14,962 nucleotides of DNA from an uncultured Prevotella sp. (lineage in GTDB: Bacteria; Bacteroidota; Bacteroidia; Bacteroidales; Bacteroidaceae). The position numbers and the translations under genes were made by a program. The stretch is taken from the NCBI GenBank assembly GCA_937874345.1, contig CALNBT010000091.1, positions 1 through 14,962 of the forward strand, given 5' to 3'. The notes beneath the pieces are model-generated. The model was not told the DNA's origin. It ran no database searches and saw only the letters and a list, made by a program, of their open reading frames with translations. This document shows positions 14,875 to 14,962 of this stretch, piece after piece (position 1 is the stretch's first letter; every line of letters begins with the position of its first letter).

Positions 14875-14962
14875 CAAAGAACAGTTCTCAATATGCTGCT
14901 TTTATGGTTATGTAATCAATCATCCTATGTGGCATCATGAAAAAGAATATGTATTAAAAAAT

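Noticed and set aside
14875..14962. Start of a further gene at the right edge (ATG at 14937)
   Set aside because: That frame reads only six codons before TAA, and an earlier frame from 14893 stops after about 15 codons. No gene start can be supported before the window ends.

Overview
The window looks like a polysaccharide utilisation locus (PUL) from a member of the Bacteroidales, most likely Prevotellaceae-like. Four things point there. There is an adjacent SusC/SusD pair. Promoters match the Bacteroidetes form TTTG-N19..21-TANNTTTG. A-rich leaders replace Shine-Dalgarno sites. Several secreted proteins end in a short 'TGIN...DLxGR...GVYI' tail resembling type IX secretion system (T9SS) type A sorting domains. 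The genus is inferred, not shown.

Layout. Positions 1-629 hold a decayed minus-strand queC (7-cyano-7-deazaguanine synthase) with an in-frame TGA at codon 49 and loss of the C-terminal zinc-site region; a plus-strand open frame enters from the left edge and runs into this remnant. Positions 630-1252 hold no gene I can defend. A 967-residue membrane sensor/regulator lies on the minus strand (1253-4156): beta-propeller, Y_Y_Y domain, one membrane helix, coiled coil and LuxR-type HTH, with no histidine kinase. It diverges from the plus-strand operon across about 260 bp that carry well-formed promoters in both directions and candidate operator repeats.

The plus-strand operon runs: SusC-like TonB-dependent transporter (4416-7550), SusD-like lipoprotein (7583-9208), a small secreted protein made of one unrecognised ~205-residue module (9317-10171), a GH16 endo-beta-1,3-glucanase followed by three copies of that same module (10206-13298), and, after a strong hairpin, a GH128 endo-beta-1,3-glucanase with a CBM6-like domain (13402-14874).

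The likely job is capture and depolymerisation of a beta-1,3-glucan (laminarin, curdlan, paramylon or fungal/cereal beta-glucan). The two endo-glucanases cut the chain outside the cell, the module proteins probably bind it, SusD/SusC take up oligosaccharides, and the regulator senses a breakdown product in the periplasm. No exo-acting beta-glucosidase (such as GH3) and no SusE/SusF-type lipoprotein is seen in the window. The most interesting feature is the four-copy module, which I cannot assign to a known family and which is a good candidate for an undescribed carbohydrate-binding module.
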